Below the pieces are notes generated by a model, which was not told where the DNA came from, ran no database searches, and worked only from the letters and a program-made list of their open reading frames with translations. A program made the translations under genes and the position numbers. A stretch of 64,000 nt of DNA. Source: CAZOVB01 sp964583095. Its GTDB lineage: Bacteria; Planctomycetota; Phycisphaerae; SM23-33. Every line of letters begins with the position of its first letter. Positions within the stretch are counted from its first letter, which is position 1. Below are positions 8,750 to 17,738 of the stretch, one piece after another. The stretch covers positions 35,726 to 99,725 of the forward strand of contig CAZOVB010000009.1 of the NCBI GenBank assembly GCA_964583095.1, read 5' to 3'.

Positions 8750-9898
8750 ATGCCCCGCTCCTGCAAGACAGACCGCCTGCCCCGCGTATGCCTCGCCCTG
8801 CCGGCGGGCAATTCCTATTGTCGCGGCATCCTGGAAGGCCTGGCCTCCTACATCCAGAGACACGGGCCCTGGTCTACGATTACAAGCACGCGTCTTACGA
8901 GCCCTTCGCAGATCAAGCAGATCGGCCCTGTTGACGGCTGGGTCTCGCTGCAGGTCGACGATGCCGTCATGGGAGCCCTGGAGCGAACCGGCAAGCCGGT
9001 GGTCCTGGTAGAACCCGGACGCGAAGATCAGCCCAGCGTTGTACCCGACGAGGCCGCCCTGGGACGCCTGGCCGTGGAACACTTCCGCGAGCTGGGCCTC
9101 ACGAGCCTGGCCTTTTTCTCCGGGGAGCAGACCGCCTTTGGCCTGAAGCGCCGGGCGTCGTTCCTGGCCCAGGCACACAAGTGCGGCCTGGAGATGCGCG
9201 ACAACCTCACCGAGCAGCCGGCCTCGTATCACCAGGGGCGCTCCCGTCGCCGTTGGCTTACTTCGCTGCCCTCCCCGACGGGGTTGTTTCTGGTCACCTC
9301 CGGCTGGGGCAGGAGAATCCTTGCCGAGCTGTCCGATTTGGGCAGGGCGGTCCCGGAGGACCTGGCCGTTCTGACAGCCGAATTTTCCGCCCTGGATGCC
9401 CGGCTCTGCTGGCCGGCGCTGTCTTCGGTCGACCAGGCCACAGGACGCATCGGGTTTCTGGCAGGCAAGATGCTCTCGGGCCTGATGGCCGGCCAAGGAT
9501 CGCCTTGCACGCAGCTCGTCGTACCACCGGTTCGTATCTGCAAGCGGGTCAGTACCGACATGCTGGCCATCGAAGACAAAGAGGTCCGTGAGGCGGTGGC
9601 ATTCATTCGTCGCCGTGCCACCGACGGGATCACAACGGCCGACGTGTTGCGGGTCGTGCTCGTCTCGCGTCGGACGCTGGAGCAGAAGTTCCGACGCTGC
9701 CTGGGAAGAACGATCCACAAGGAGATCCTCCGCGTCCGGTTGGCCGAGGCCAGGAGGCTGCTGACCGAGACCTCCCTGGCCCTTCCAGACATTGCCGTCC
9801 GTGTGGGCTATGAACACGCCTCGAACCTCTGCAAGGTCTTCCGCCGCGAACTGGGCCTGCGACCCTCCCAACTGAGGCAGACCACGAAAACCGTCTGA
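8750..9898 (+). CDS. AraC-family regulator, XylR type with sugar-binding sensor domain
   Basis: The 382-residue protein has an N-terminal LacI/periplasmic-binding-like sensor (residues 10-270: VCLALPAGNSYCRGILEGL, KPVVLVEPG, HFRELGLTSLAFFSG) and a C-terminal AraC domain with two helix-turn-helix units (residues 280-380: TTADVLRVVLVSRRTLEQKF, and IAVRVGYEHASNLCKVFRRE). This is the architecture of xylose regulator XylR and its many planctomycete relatives, where a sugar bound by the sensor changes DNA binding. It diverges from the sulfatase gene, so it most likely controls the sulfatase/GH95 block and itself. The C-terminus is very similar to the dead fragment at 6879-7001. Confidence 0.85.
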   Translation: MPRSCKTDRLPRVCLALPAGNSYCRGILEGLASYIQRHGPWSTITSTRLTSPSQIKQIGPVDGWVSLQVDDAVMGALERTGKPVVLVEPGREDQPSVVPDEAALGRLAVEHFRELGLTSLAFFSGEQTAFGLKRRASFLAQAHKCGLEMRDNLTEQPASYHQGRSRRRWLTSLPSPTGLFLVTSGWGRRILAELSDLGRAVPEDLAVLTAEFSALDARLCWPALSSVDQATGRIGFLAGKMLSGLMAGQGSPCTQLVVPPVRICKRVSTDMLAIEDKEVREAVAFIRRRATDGITTADVLRVVLVSRRTLEQKFRRCLGRTIHKEILRVRLAEARRLLTETSLALPDIAVRVGYEHASNLCKVFRRELGLRPSQLRQTTKTV

Positions 9899-9920
9899 GC
9901 AGCCCGGATGGGTCGCCGTC

Positions 9921-11528
9921 TCAGGGCGACTTCGGCTCGGGGCCAAAGGCCGTCAGGCTGCGGGATGTCAGGAGGATCAGCATTCCGTCGGCCGCTGTGG
10001 GGGTCGCATTGTGCGGATGCGTGCGATACTCCGAGAGCAGCTTCTTTTCCTGGGAGGCGGCAAAGACGAAAAACTCGCCCTTATCGTTGCCGACGTAAAG
10101 TTTTCCGTCGGCGACCAGTTGAGATCGGCAATGGATCTTCACGCCGGTATCGTGCTCCCACTGCTTGCTACCGGTGCGGGCATCGTAGCAGTGGAGGCCC
10201 CCGATCTGGTCGGCCACAAAGAGCAGACCGTCCTCAATGGAAACCGTTGAGTGCGTCCGCGGAATGTCCCGGGCTTCCCAGATGAGCCCGGAGGTCGAGA
10301 TATCGCCGGTCCCGCCGGGATCGATGCAGACCAGCCGGCCGTAGGTGTCGCCGGCCTTTTTGTGATACGCCCCGTCGCGCCCGATGCCGACGTAGACACG
10401 TCCATCGTGGAAGACGGGAGTGGAGATCACGTTGCCGGCTCCCATGCCCCGCTCGTCCCCTTCCGGATCGTACCAGTCATGCTGGTCGTCGGGCGGGTAT
10501 TTCAGTTGCATCTTCTTGTCATCGGAATACCGGATCTCCTTGCCCTCGTGAAAGCGATACTCCGGGGGGTTCAAGTCGAAACGCCAGACCTCTTCGAGCT
10601 TCTGGAGTTGACCGTCCTGGATGGTGGCCGCTTTGGGCGGGGCAAAGGCGTGGAGCACGCCGTAGCCATCGGGCCAGAAGACAAGCGTGCGGCCATCGAC
10701 CTGCCCCATCGAGGGCGAAGACCACTGCCCGTGGAAGACCATGGGGACCTCGACCTGGTCTCGCGCCACGACCTGCCCCGTGTGACGATTGAGAACCAGG
10801 AGGTTCGGAACATTCTTGGCCCCCTTCTGGGACCGAACGCCGTATTCGTGGCTGGTGGGGACCCAGAGGAAGTCTTCCTGGACGAGGACGGCCCCGGCCC
10901 CGGAGTCGTGGAAGGAGGCATTGAACGTTTTTTCAATCTCGGTAACCCAGAGGATGTCGGCATCGGTGGGCAGCAACTCGGCAGGTGCGGGCTTGTCCTT
11001 GCGGTATCTGCGCGACGCGTGCTCCATCCACTCCAGTTCGCTCTGCATGCCGTCGTTGCCATCGGCCAGGCCGTCTGCGTCGAGGCAGAACACGTTGGCG
11101 ATGCCTCGGACGTACACCCGGTCGCCGATGACCGTCGGAGGATAGCCGATGCCGTAGCTGCCCCCCTGGTAGCCTCCATGGGGGCAGATCAGCTTCCAGA
11201 GGACGCTGCCATCGCGGGCGGAATAACAGATGATGGCTCCGCCGTCGGCCGACAAGCTCTCCAGGCGGTCGTCTCCCAAGCCCTTGCTGGTGAGGCCCAC
11301 GTAGACGCGGCCATCCACGACCGTAGGCTGGGCAAACGCCCATTTGCTTCTCAGATCGACCGACCAGAGCTTCGGGGCCTTTTCCAAGTCCGCCGGAAGG
11401 TTCCGGGCATCGACGACCATGTTTCTTCCGGGGTTGTCTGCCCACTGGACGTTTCGGGGTGTCTCGCCAAGGCCTGAAAGCGAGAAGCACGTCAGGACCA
11501 GCAGCGTAGCAATCGTATGTCTGTACAT
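9921..11528 (-). CDS. secreted PQQ-type beta-propeller repeat protein
   Basis: The 535-residue product begins at the ATG six bases after AGGAGA and opens with a signal peptide (IATLLVLTCFSLSGLG). Blade motifs include ARDGSVLWKLICPHGG, VLNRHTGQVVARDQ, YDARTGSKQWEHD and ADGKLYVGND, so the mature protein is an extracytoplasmic propeller like the one at 822-2477; the opening NPGRNMVVDARNLP of this protein even parallels DPSHNMVLDVRGLP there. It is the second gene of a two-gene leftward operon, starting 20 bases after the stop of the hydrazine-synthase-alpha-like gene, so the two probably act together in the periplasm. The reaction is unknown. Confidence 0.75.
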   Translation of the reverse strand: MYRHTIATLLVLTCFSLSGLGETPRNVQWADNPGRNMVVDARNLPADLEKAPKLWSVDLRSKWAFAQPTVVDGRVYVGLTSKGLGDDRLESLSADGGAIICYSARDGSVLWKLICPHGGYQGGSYGIGYPPTVIGDRVYVRGIANVFCLDADGLADGNDGMQSELEWMEHASRRYRKDKPAPAELLPTDADILWVTEIEKTFNASFHDSGAGAVLVQEDFLWVPTSHEYGVRSQKGAKNVPNLLVLNRHTGQVVARDQVEVPMVFHGQWSSPSMGQVDGRTLVFWPDGYGVLHAFAPPKAATIQDGQLQKLEEVWRFDLNPPEYRFHEGKEIRYSDDKKMQLKYPPDDQHDWYDPEGDERGMGAGNVISTPVFHDGRVYVGIGRDGAYHKKAGDTYGRLVCIDPGGTGDISTSGLIWEARDIPRTHSTVSIEDGLLFVADQIGGLHCYDARTGSKQWEHDTGVKIHCRSQLVADGKLYVGNDKGEFFVFAASQEKKLLSEYRTHPHNATPTAADGMLILLTSRSLTAFGPEPKSP

Positions 11529-11548
11529 CTGAATTCTCCTGAGAACGT

Positions 11549-14095
11549 CTACCACTTCTTGCGTGGTTTGTGCCAGAACAGCTTGAAATATCGATCATCC
11601 ACCGCGAACGGGTCAATCGGGTCGCCCATCTCCCAGGCCGGATCCAGCACGCCGTAGCGCTTCATCTCGCGAACGTAGTGCGGATTGGGCAGGAAGTTGT
11701 CCATGTGGTACCAGGTTTTCTCTTCCAGGATGCCCGAGAGCTTGTGGACGATCTCGCGGAGTTCCTGGAAGTCCTTGTCGTCGCGGCCTGCAAAGACGGC
11801 CGGAGCGTCGGGTTTGTCCTTGGGCTTGCAGAGCCCCAGGCCGCCGGCTTCCTTGGCCAGCGGGGCCAGCAGTACATTGGACAGTTCGGGCCTGCTCAGG
11901 TTGGTGTGCTCGCGGGAGAGCACCCGCCCGGGGAAGCTGAAGCCCCAACTCTGCTTGTACAGATCGTGCTTCTTGTCGTAGCGGCGGGCGCGGTGCTTCT
12001 GTCCGTTGTGGCAGGAGTCGCAGCGCCGCTCGAGCAGGTCGATTTCCCGGGCCAGCAGCTTCAGATCGATCGGGTTGTAGTAGCTCTGGTTGGCGCTGAA
12101 GCCGGCGCCGAGCTGTCCACTGGCCACCGCGCCATAGGTTCCGGCCCAGGTACCCCCCGTATCGAGCCAGAGCTTGATCAGGCGGATCTGGGCCGGGTTG
12201 GCCTTTACATCGTGATGGCTGCCGGTAAAGAACTTCAGCAGCGAGTCATCGCCGCTGCCGGCCGAGTACGGCGGGATCATCCCCTGGCTGCCGCCCTGCT
12301 TGTAACGCTTTCGCAGGCTCTCGTAGCTCAGGGTGGTAAGCTGTCCGCGATCTGCGGTGAGAACCACGCCGCCCTTTCGCTTCTGGGCCGAGTGACACTT
12401 GATGCAGTTGGCATCGAGGATCGGCTGAATGTCCCGGGGCCAGTCGATGATGTTGCGGGGCGTCAAGTCCAGCGGCCGAATTTGGCTGGGAGGACGCTTC
12501 AATGCATCCAGGGCCAACTGCTTGGCATCCAGCGGGGCGTAGGTGCGCTCTTCGTGGCAGCCCACGCAGCCGGTCACTTCCCCGGGCATGATCGTCACGA
12601 AGCTGCGCATCGGCTTGATACAGCGGTCGTTTTCATCCAGGGCCAGGAACACCAGGCTGCGGTTGGCCGGGGCCTCGAAGTGGGCTGAGCCGTCCGCCTC
12701 GACCGGTACGATCCCCAGCGTGCGTTCCAGGTTGTGCTGGCCGATGGTCGGCTCCTGCGTGGCTGAGAAGCTCACCGGCTTGGGCAGTTCTTCCACGATC
12801 AGGAGCTTCTTGACACTACCTCGCTTCACGCCTTCCATCTGTCGGCCCCGGTAGATGTCCTGGAGGACCAGCGTTCCGGTAGCCTGGGTCGGATCGGTGC
12901 GGTCGGGGATTACCGGCGGCCTGGGTCTGGCGATCAGCGGCCTGGGCTCGTGCATGTGCATCCTGTCGGGCCGGACACCGGGCACGGTATAGAGGATCTC
13001 GAAGCGACCCTTCGCGTCCATCACGGCCAGGTGGGAATCGTAGGCGACCAGGAAGCAGTTCTCGCTGATGGCGTAGGGGTCGCGCCAACCTCCCTGGGCC
13101 TTGGTGATTTCCTTCATGGGCTTGCGCCAGTCGGGCTCAGCCCACTGCATGCCGGGGGGATTGATGATCTCCACAGCGCCCAGGTAGTCCGGGCCTTTGG
13201 TGATATCCACGGTCCCGATCGCCCCGTTGTGTTCGGGCCCGCCGTGCCAGGGCGAGACAACCGAGATGATCTTATCGCTGCCGGGGATGTGCTTGGCGTC
13301 GATGAAGAGCGTCCCGTCGTGCATGTTTCCGTAGGCGACCATCTGGGCTGTACCGTCGGGGTTCATCGTCCAGAGGTGATGAAAGGACATCACCCCCCGC
13401 ATCACGTATTCCCAGCGGGTGTAGAGCACGCGTCCATCAGACAGGACCCATGGCGTGTTGTCATGCTCGACGTTGGAGGAGATCTGTCGCATGCCGGTTC
13501 CGTCGTGGTTGATACGGAACAGGTTGGCCACCTGCGTCGTGAAGCAGGGCACCCAGCGTTTGGAGCGCGACGAACAGAACATGATGTCGTCGTTGGGCAG
13601 GTAGACCGCCTCGATGTCATCCCAGGGCCCCTCGGTAATCTGCCTCAGCTCCGATCCGTCGATTTTGATCTCATAAAGGTTGTAGTGCTGCGAACCTCCG
13701 GGCCGGTAGGAGAAGAGAATCTTCTTGCCGTCCCAGTGCACGCAGGGGTCGCGCATGGCCCCGCCGCGGTCTTCCAGAAGGGGCGTCATCCGGCCGGTGC
13801 GCAGATTGTACCGGGCCAGCATGCCCGGCCCCCGGGCGAACTTGCCCTGGTTGGGATTGTCGCAGACATAGCCGAACGTCTCGTACCAGTGCCACCCGGT
13901 CCCCCCGTGCACGGCGAAGACCACTTCCTCCACGTCGGCAAGAGGCCCGTCGAGCATCTGCTTGAGAAGTCCCGGCGTCTGCTGCTGCTTGTAGACAGGG
14001 GTTTGGGGCTCATCGGCAAATGCAGTGGCAGCGGCCATCGCGGCCAGCCAGAGGGCAAGGCAAACAAAGCTTGGATACTGGGCAGACTTTATCAT
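11549..14095 (-). CDS. hydrazine-synthase-alpha-like multihaem protein with TolB-like propeller
   Basis: The 848-residue protein starts with a signal peptide (CLALWLAAMAAATAFA). Residues 40-400 form a TolB/WD-like propeller (HWDGKKILFSYRPGG, YLPNDDIMFCSSRS). The second half carries haem-binding motifs CVGCH (about residue 511), CIKCH (about 565) and CDSCH (about 693). This arrangement is that of the protein family named after the hydrazine synthase alpha subunit, which is widespread in planctomycetes that do not perform anammox; most members have unknown reactions. Covalent haem implies export and a cytochrome c maturation system. GGAGA lies before the ATG. A propeller protein follows at 20 bases spacing. 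It should not be read as evidence of anammox. Confidence 0.72.
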   Translation of the reverse strand: MIKSAQYPSFVCLALWLAAMAAATAFADEPQTPVYKQQQTPGLLKQMLDGPLADVEEVVFAVHGGTGWHWYETFGYVCDNPNQGKFARGPGMLARYNLRTGRMTPLLEDRGGAMRDPCVHWDGKKILFSYRPGGSQHYNLYEIKIDGSELRQITEGPWDDIEAVYLPNDDIMFCSSRSKRWVPCFTTQVANLFRINHDGTGMRQISSNVEHDNTPWVLSDGRVLYTRWEYVMRGVMSFHHLWTMNPDGTAQMVAYGNMHDGTLFIDAKHIPGSDKIISVVSPWHGGPEHNGAIGTVDITKGPDYLGAVEIINPPGMQWAEPDWRKPMKEITKAQGGWRDPYAISENCFLVAYDSHLAVMDAKGRFEILYTVPGVRPDRMHMHEPRPLIARPRPPVIPDRTDPTQATGTLVLQDIYRGRQMEGVKRGSVKKLLIVEELPKPVSFSATQEPTIGQHNLERTLGIVPVEADGSAHFEAPANRSLVFLALDENDRCIKPMRSFVTIMPGEVTGCVGCHEERTYAPLDAKQLALDALKRPPSQIRPLDLTPRNIIDWPRDIQPILDANCIKCHSAQKRKGGVVLTADRGQLTTLSYESLRKRYKQGGSQGMIPPYSAGSGDDSLLKFFTGSHHDVKANPAQIRLIKLWLDTGGTWAGTYGAVASGQLGAGFSANQSYYNPIDLKLLAREIDLLERRCDSCHNGQKHRARRYDKKHDLYKQSWGFSFPGRVLSREHTNLSRPELSNVLLAPLAKEAGGLGLCKPKDKPDAPAVFAGRDDKDFQELREIVHKLSGILEEKTWYHMDNFLPNPHYVREMKRYGVLDPAWEMGDPIDPFAVDDRYFKLFWHKPRKKW

Positions 14096-14273
14096 CTTCG
14101 CTCTCCCGGAAAAGGGGATCGAAAGCACTTTACATTTATCTTGAGTCTACCAGATAGAACCCCGCAGACATTGCGCAGTGTCGCCAATGTGATTATCCTG
14201 ACGCGACAGATGCCCCTATAGGCGTCAAGAAACCGGCTCGGGGGCTTGGAGGGGTTCTTCGGCTCGGCCGGAA

Positions 14274-15383
14274 TCAGCCGTCGAAGACGCACGAGTACCG
14301 GTGCGTCGGTTCGGGGCGCCCGGGGCGGATGCTCCGCAGGTCCCCCACCACCGCGGCAAGGTCTTTTTGGCTGGCTGCGAAGGTCAACTGGCCCAGGACC
14401 AGCAGCCGAAGATCGTCCGGGGCCATCTCCACCCGGGCGTTGATGACCAGCTCAGCCGGGGCGTTGGCATCCTGGATGTCTCCTCGGAGGGTGATCTCTC
14501 CGCCGGTTTCGACCAGGTTGGCCACCAGTTCGCCGGATTCATTGGCCAGGAAGACCTTCAGGTGCCCCACCGAGGCCTGGGCCTGCTGGATCTGCTCGGC
14601 CATGGTCTGCATGAAGGCGAGGAGGAACTCCGTCCAGTCGCAGCCTTTCTCGGCGGGCGGGGTCAGATGGACCTCCGCATTGAGCCATCCCAGAACGGCC
14701 TCGCCTTCGGCGTAGCGGTCGTAGTCGATCTCGACGACGCGCGTCCCGGCCCGGGTCTGGGTCAGAGCTTCCTGTATCCATCTGTCCAGGCCCTGTCCGG
14801 TCTGAGCGCTGAGCCAGCGCAGATCATGATCGGGCAGATGTCGATTCAGCAGGTCCCCAAGCTCGGCCCGCTGGACATCGTCGAGAAGGTCGGTCTTGTT
14901 GACCAGAATCCAGTCGGCCTCTTCGAGCTGCTTTTTCAGCACGTAGGCGGCGCTGGGATGAAGAGAGGAATCCTTGCCGGCGAGAATGCGTCCGACGCGA
15001 TGAGGATCGGCCAGGACCGACAGCGGCGCCAGTTCGAATTCCTGTCGGAAATGCTCCTTGAGCGGCTGGAGAATGGTGGCAGAGAGGTCGGTACAACTGC
15101 CCACCGGCTCGGCCAGGAGGACATCGGCGCTGACATCGCGCCGCAGCTTCTCGGCTGCGTCGATGAGCCCCTGGAAGTTGCAGCAGAAGCAACTGCCGGC
15201 CACCTCCTGCACGTCCAGGCCCTGCCTTGCCAGCAGGGAGGTATCCACCAGATCCGGGGCCTGGTCGTTGGTGATCAGGCCGACGCGTTTGCCTTGTTTG
15301 ACAAGGCGCTTGGCCGCCTGCCAGAGCAGCGTGGTCTTGCCGGCTCCGAGGAAGCCTCCGATGACGATCAACCTGGTGGCCAA
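14274..15383 (-). CDS. G3E-family (CobW-like) GTPase, probable metal chaperone
   Basis: The 369-residue protein has a P-loop GGFLGAGKTTLL near the N-terminus, the CFCC metal-binding motif typical of CobW/COG0523 proteins, Walker B-like VLLAEPVGS, and the guanine-specificity motif NKTD. The C-terminal half is a CobW_C-like domain. These GTPases deliver metals such as zinc or cobalt to client enzymes or corrinoids. The start codon is TTG, seven bases after AGGAG. The gene follows a URO-D family gene by 77 bases on the same strand. Because MtaA-type URO-D methyltransferases use zinc and corrinoid substrates, it may metallate that neighbour; this is inference. Confidence 0.8.
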   Translation of the reverse strand: MATRLIVIGGFLGAGKTTLLWQAAKRLVKQGKRVGLITNDQAPDLVDTSLLARQGLDVQEVAGSCFCCNFQGLIDAAEKLRRDVSADVLLAEPVGSCTDLSATILQPLKEHFRQEFELAPLSVLADPHRVGRILAGKDSSLHPSAAYVLKKQLEEADWILVNKTDLLDDVQRAELGDLLNRHLPDHDLRWLSAQTGQGLDRWIQEALTQTRAGTRVVEIDYDRYAEGEAVLGWLNAEVHLTPPAEKGCDWTEFLLAFMQTMAEQIQQAQASVGHLKVFLANESGELVANLVETGGEITLRGDIQDANAPAELVINARVEMAPDDLRLLVLGQLTFAASQKDLAAVVGDLRSIRPGRPEPTHRYSCVFDG

Positions 15384-15460
15384 GATGAATCTCCTGCTCA
15401 GTGCGAATTCTCTCGTATCATCCTAGACGCCGACAAGGTCGGGTTTCAAGCTTTCCGGCC

Positions 15461-16669
15461 TTACCCGTCAAAGCGGCAGTACCGCTGGATTCCGGCCATC
15501 AGGAGGCGCTGGCCGGTCAATCGACTGCCGTTGTTGATGGAGCCGGCAGTAGCAAAAAGCAGCCCCCGCTCGGGCCGGCAGGCCTGGAAGTCCCGCAGCA
15601 GTTCAGCCAGCATGTTCCGCTGGTCGTTGCGGCTGAACGTGAACGGAGCCAACTGCCCATGGATCACGGCGTTGGGCAGATGCTCGCGGATCTGCCGGAC
15701 GCCCAGGGTGGGCCCGAAATTAGCCATCTTCAGATCGAAGCGGGAGAGGATCGGCAGCAGGTGGGACATTTCCGAATCGCTGTGCTGGCCTCGATAGTCC
15801 TCCGGATCGGGGGCGTACCGGTCGAAGATGGCCTGGAGGATCGGGGCGGCGAAGCGCTCGTAGAGTTCGGGGTTAAAGAGGCAGCAGTTGTCGTCGTTGA
15901 ACTGCCAGCCTCGTCGCTCGTTTTCGGTTCCAAGCGTGCCGGACTCGGCGTCGAGAAGCTCGGCGATACCCAGCATGGATCGAATGAGGACCTCCCGGAA
16001 GCGATCGAGCAACTCGGGATGATCAAAGCCCAACAGGAGCATGTTTTCGGCCCCGTAGATGCTGGTAGCGAAGGTGCAGGGACCCCGCTGAAAGCGATAG
16101 GCAGGCATGGGGATACCCTCGGCCTGAAGCTGCCGCTTCTGCTGCTCCCAGTCGTCTGGCAACAGGAAGCCGGGCAGGTCTTCCAGGCGTTTTTCCACCC
16201 GGTCCAGCAGGTCAGACAGTTCGGATGGATTGTCGGCCGAGGACATCAGCCACCAGGAACCGGCCGGGCCCCCTTCCCAGGAATTCTCAGCCTCGAACAG
16301 ATCGTTGAGATGCTTGAACCGGTAGCCCTTGCGCCGGGGAGGATTCTCGTTGAGCTGTCGGCGGCCAACGATGGCCTCGGCCTTGTCGTTGTACGCCTTG
16401 GCCGTAGCTAAGCGGTACTCGTCGTCGTTCTGGTATCGCCGGTAGTCGACGTCGATTCCCAGTTCATCAAAGACGCACTCCCAGTTGCAGATCGCCCCGA
16501 GGGGAAGTTGGGGGATCTCCGAGCCGAACGGATCGGCCCGTGCGATTTCCTGATCGGCCCAGAACGCCTCCAGTTCCACCGGGGCCAAGCCTCCGTGACT
16601 GAGGGTTTCCTTGAGCAACTGGTCTACTTTCTGTCGGTCGTCGTGGTCTAGTTGGTCGTAAGCGTTCAT
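15461..16669 (-). CDS. URO-D-like protein, probable corrinoid methyltransferase relative
   Basis: The 402-residue protein looks like a divergent member of the uroporphyrinogen decarboxylase superfamily. It has the helical N-terminus, a central LFNPELYERFAAPILQAIFDRY stretch, then LKMANFGPTLGV, VIHGQLAPFTFSRND and the late RGLLFATAGSINNGSR segment that corresponds to the GG-loop region of the family. The superfamily includes haem-pathway decarboxylases and cobamide methyltransferases (MtaA, MtbA); the absence of other haem genes and the CobW-type neighbour favour the latter. The Cys ligands of MtaA are not evident here, so the reaction is open. AGGA lies six bases before the ATG. It diverges from an AraC regulator 85 bases away, a layout echoed by the scar at 41125-41664. 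Confidence 0.6.
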   Translation of the reverse strand: MNAYDQLDHDDRQKVDQLLKETLSHGGLAPVELEAFWADQEIARADPFGSEIPQLPLGAICNWECVFDELGIDVDYRRYQNDDEYRLATAKAYNDKAEAIVGRRQLNENPPRRKGYRFKHLNDLFEAENSWEGGPAGSWWLMSSADNPSELSDLLDRVEKRLEDLPGFLLPDDWEQQKRQLQAEGIPMPAYRFQRGPCTFATSIYGAENMLLLGFDHPELLDRFREVLIRSMLGIAELLDAESGTLGTENERRGWQFNDDNCCLFNPELYERFAAPILQAIFDRYAPDPEDYRGQHSDSEMSHLLPILSRFDLKMANFGPTLGVRQIREHLPNAVIHGQLAPFTFSRNDQRNMLAELLRDFQACRPERGLLFATAGSINNGSRLTGQRLLMAGIQRYCRFDG

Positions 16670-16712
16670 GGCGTCCTTTGTCCCATCCTGATAATCATTG
16701 TGTGCCTCTACG

Positions 16713-16734
16713 CTGCAATGGTGCTATATTGTGC
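16713..16734. promoter_or_regulatory. divergent promoter region with imperfect inverted repeat
   Basis: The gap between the URO-D gene and the AraC regulator contains TGCAAT and ATTGTGCA as an imperfect inverted repeat around a TATATT (16724-16729) that could serve as a -10 element for the regulator. It is a reasonable place for the regulator to bind, but the signal is weak. Confidence 0.3.
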
Positions 16735-16754
16735 ATGTTTTGCGGTACACTTCG

Positions 16755-17738
16755 ATGGCAAAGACAGGCAAACCCATGTCACATACTGAGAATCTCTCCA
16801 ACGCAACCGCCTGGCTGCGCACCGAGGCGCCCAAACGACAGCCCCGCCTGCTGGACATCCAAGCCGACGGGGGCATCTACCATTTTGAATTGCTCACCGC
16901 CCATTACCAGCAGCGCAGGCATCACAAGCGACGCGATCCTGTCGGACATGTCCATGATGTCTACCACCTGGTCCTCTATACCCTGGGATCCAATCGTTTT
17001 GTGCTGGAGAATCGACTGCTGCCCTGCTGCCCGGGGACATTGGTGGTCACCGCACCGGGTCAGAAGCACGAGTTCGGCCCCACCGATGCCGGTGACGTAA
17101 CTTACTGCGAGATCACTTTTCAATTCCGCCGTCGCGAGCAGAGCCTGGCCTGGGCGGGCGAGCGTCTGCTGAGTCACTTCGCCGGGGAAGAGCTCCCCGA
17201 TTCCCGGCTGTACTGGCTGAACCCCAAGGCCACCACAGAAGCCCGCAACTGCTTTCGCCGCGTCATCGAGCATGCTCGGCCAGACCAGCCGGGCGACCGG
17301 TTGGTAGTACAGCAGAAGGTGGCCGAGCTACTGACCCTCACGATCCGCAGCGGCCTGGAATCCTCGCAACTCAATCCTGGACAGGAAGATGCACTGGAAG
17401 CAGCCAGAAGTTTCCTGGCCGCAAATTTCTCAAAGTCGGTCACGGTAGCTCAATTGGCCCGTATGGCCCATTACAGCCGAGGCCACTTCAACCGCCGGTT
17501 TCGTGATCGTTACGGACAGACGCCGATAGCATACCTTCATGATCTTCGAATCTCGGCCGGGGCGAATCTTCTGCGCTGCACGCACATGCGGTGCAAGGAA
17601 ATCGCTTCCCGGGTGGGATATGCCGACGGATTCTGCTTCTCCAAGGCCTTTCGGCGACGGATGGGAGTATCTCCCGAGGCGTATCGTGGCAGGTTCGTCA
17701 AAGCAGTGTCGCGAACCCGTCAAACCGATGCATCCTGA
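16755..17738 (+). CDS. AraC-family transcriptional regulator with cupin-type sensor
   Basis: The 327-residue protein has an N-terminal AraC-type cupin sensor (HVHDVYHLVLYTLGSN, then LVVTAPGQKHEF) and a C-terminal DNA-binding domain with two helix-turn-helix units (SVTVAQLARMAHYSRGHFNR, and CKEIASRVGYADGFCFSKAF, ending GVSPEAYRGRF). I chose the ATG at 16755; one at 16776 is also possible, and the GTG at 16698 lies inside the likely promoter. The gene diverges from a URO-D methyltransferase-like gene and so is its probable regulator. A small ligand bound in the cupin pocket would be the signal. The ligand cannot be told from sequence. Confidence 0.85.
   Translation: MAKTGKPMSHTENLSNATAWLRTEAPKRQPRLLDIQADGGIYHFELLTAHYQQRRHHKRRDPVGHVHDVYHLVLYTLGSNRFVLENRLLPCCPGTLVVTAPGQKHEFGPTDAGDVTYCEITFQFRRREQSLAWAGERLLSHFAGEELPDSRLYWLNPKATTEARNCFRRVIEHARPDQPGDRLVVQQKVAELLTLTIRSGLESSQLNPGQEDALEAARSFLAANFSKSVTVAQLARMAHYSRGHFNRRFRDRYGQTPIAYLHDLRISAGANLLRCTHMRCKEIASRVGYADGFCFSKAFRRRMGVSPEAYRGRFVKAVSRTRQTDAS

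Noticed and set aside
5869..8934. 1021-codon open frame on the plus strand across both sulfatase genes
   Set aside because: It lies antisense to two sulfatases with intact motifs; the low-complexity translation (strings of Gly, Val, Arg, Asp) is the usual shadow of G/C-biased third codon positions.
11549..14095. Anammox hydrazine synthesis suggested by the hydrazine-synthase-alpha-like protein
   Set aside because: The family is widespread in non-anammox planctomycetes; no beta/gamma hydrazine synthase, hydroxylamine oxidoreductase or ladderane gene is in the window.
14179..14208. TGTCGC/GCGACA inverted repeat upstream of the hydrazine-synthase-alpha-like gene
   Set aside because: Six-base arms 18 bases apart occur by chance in sequence of this composition; no second copy was seen.
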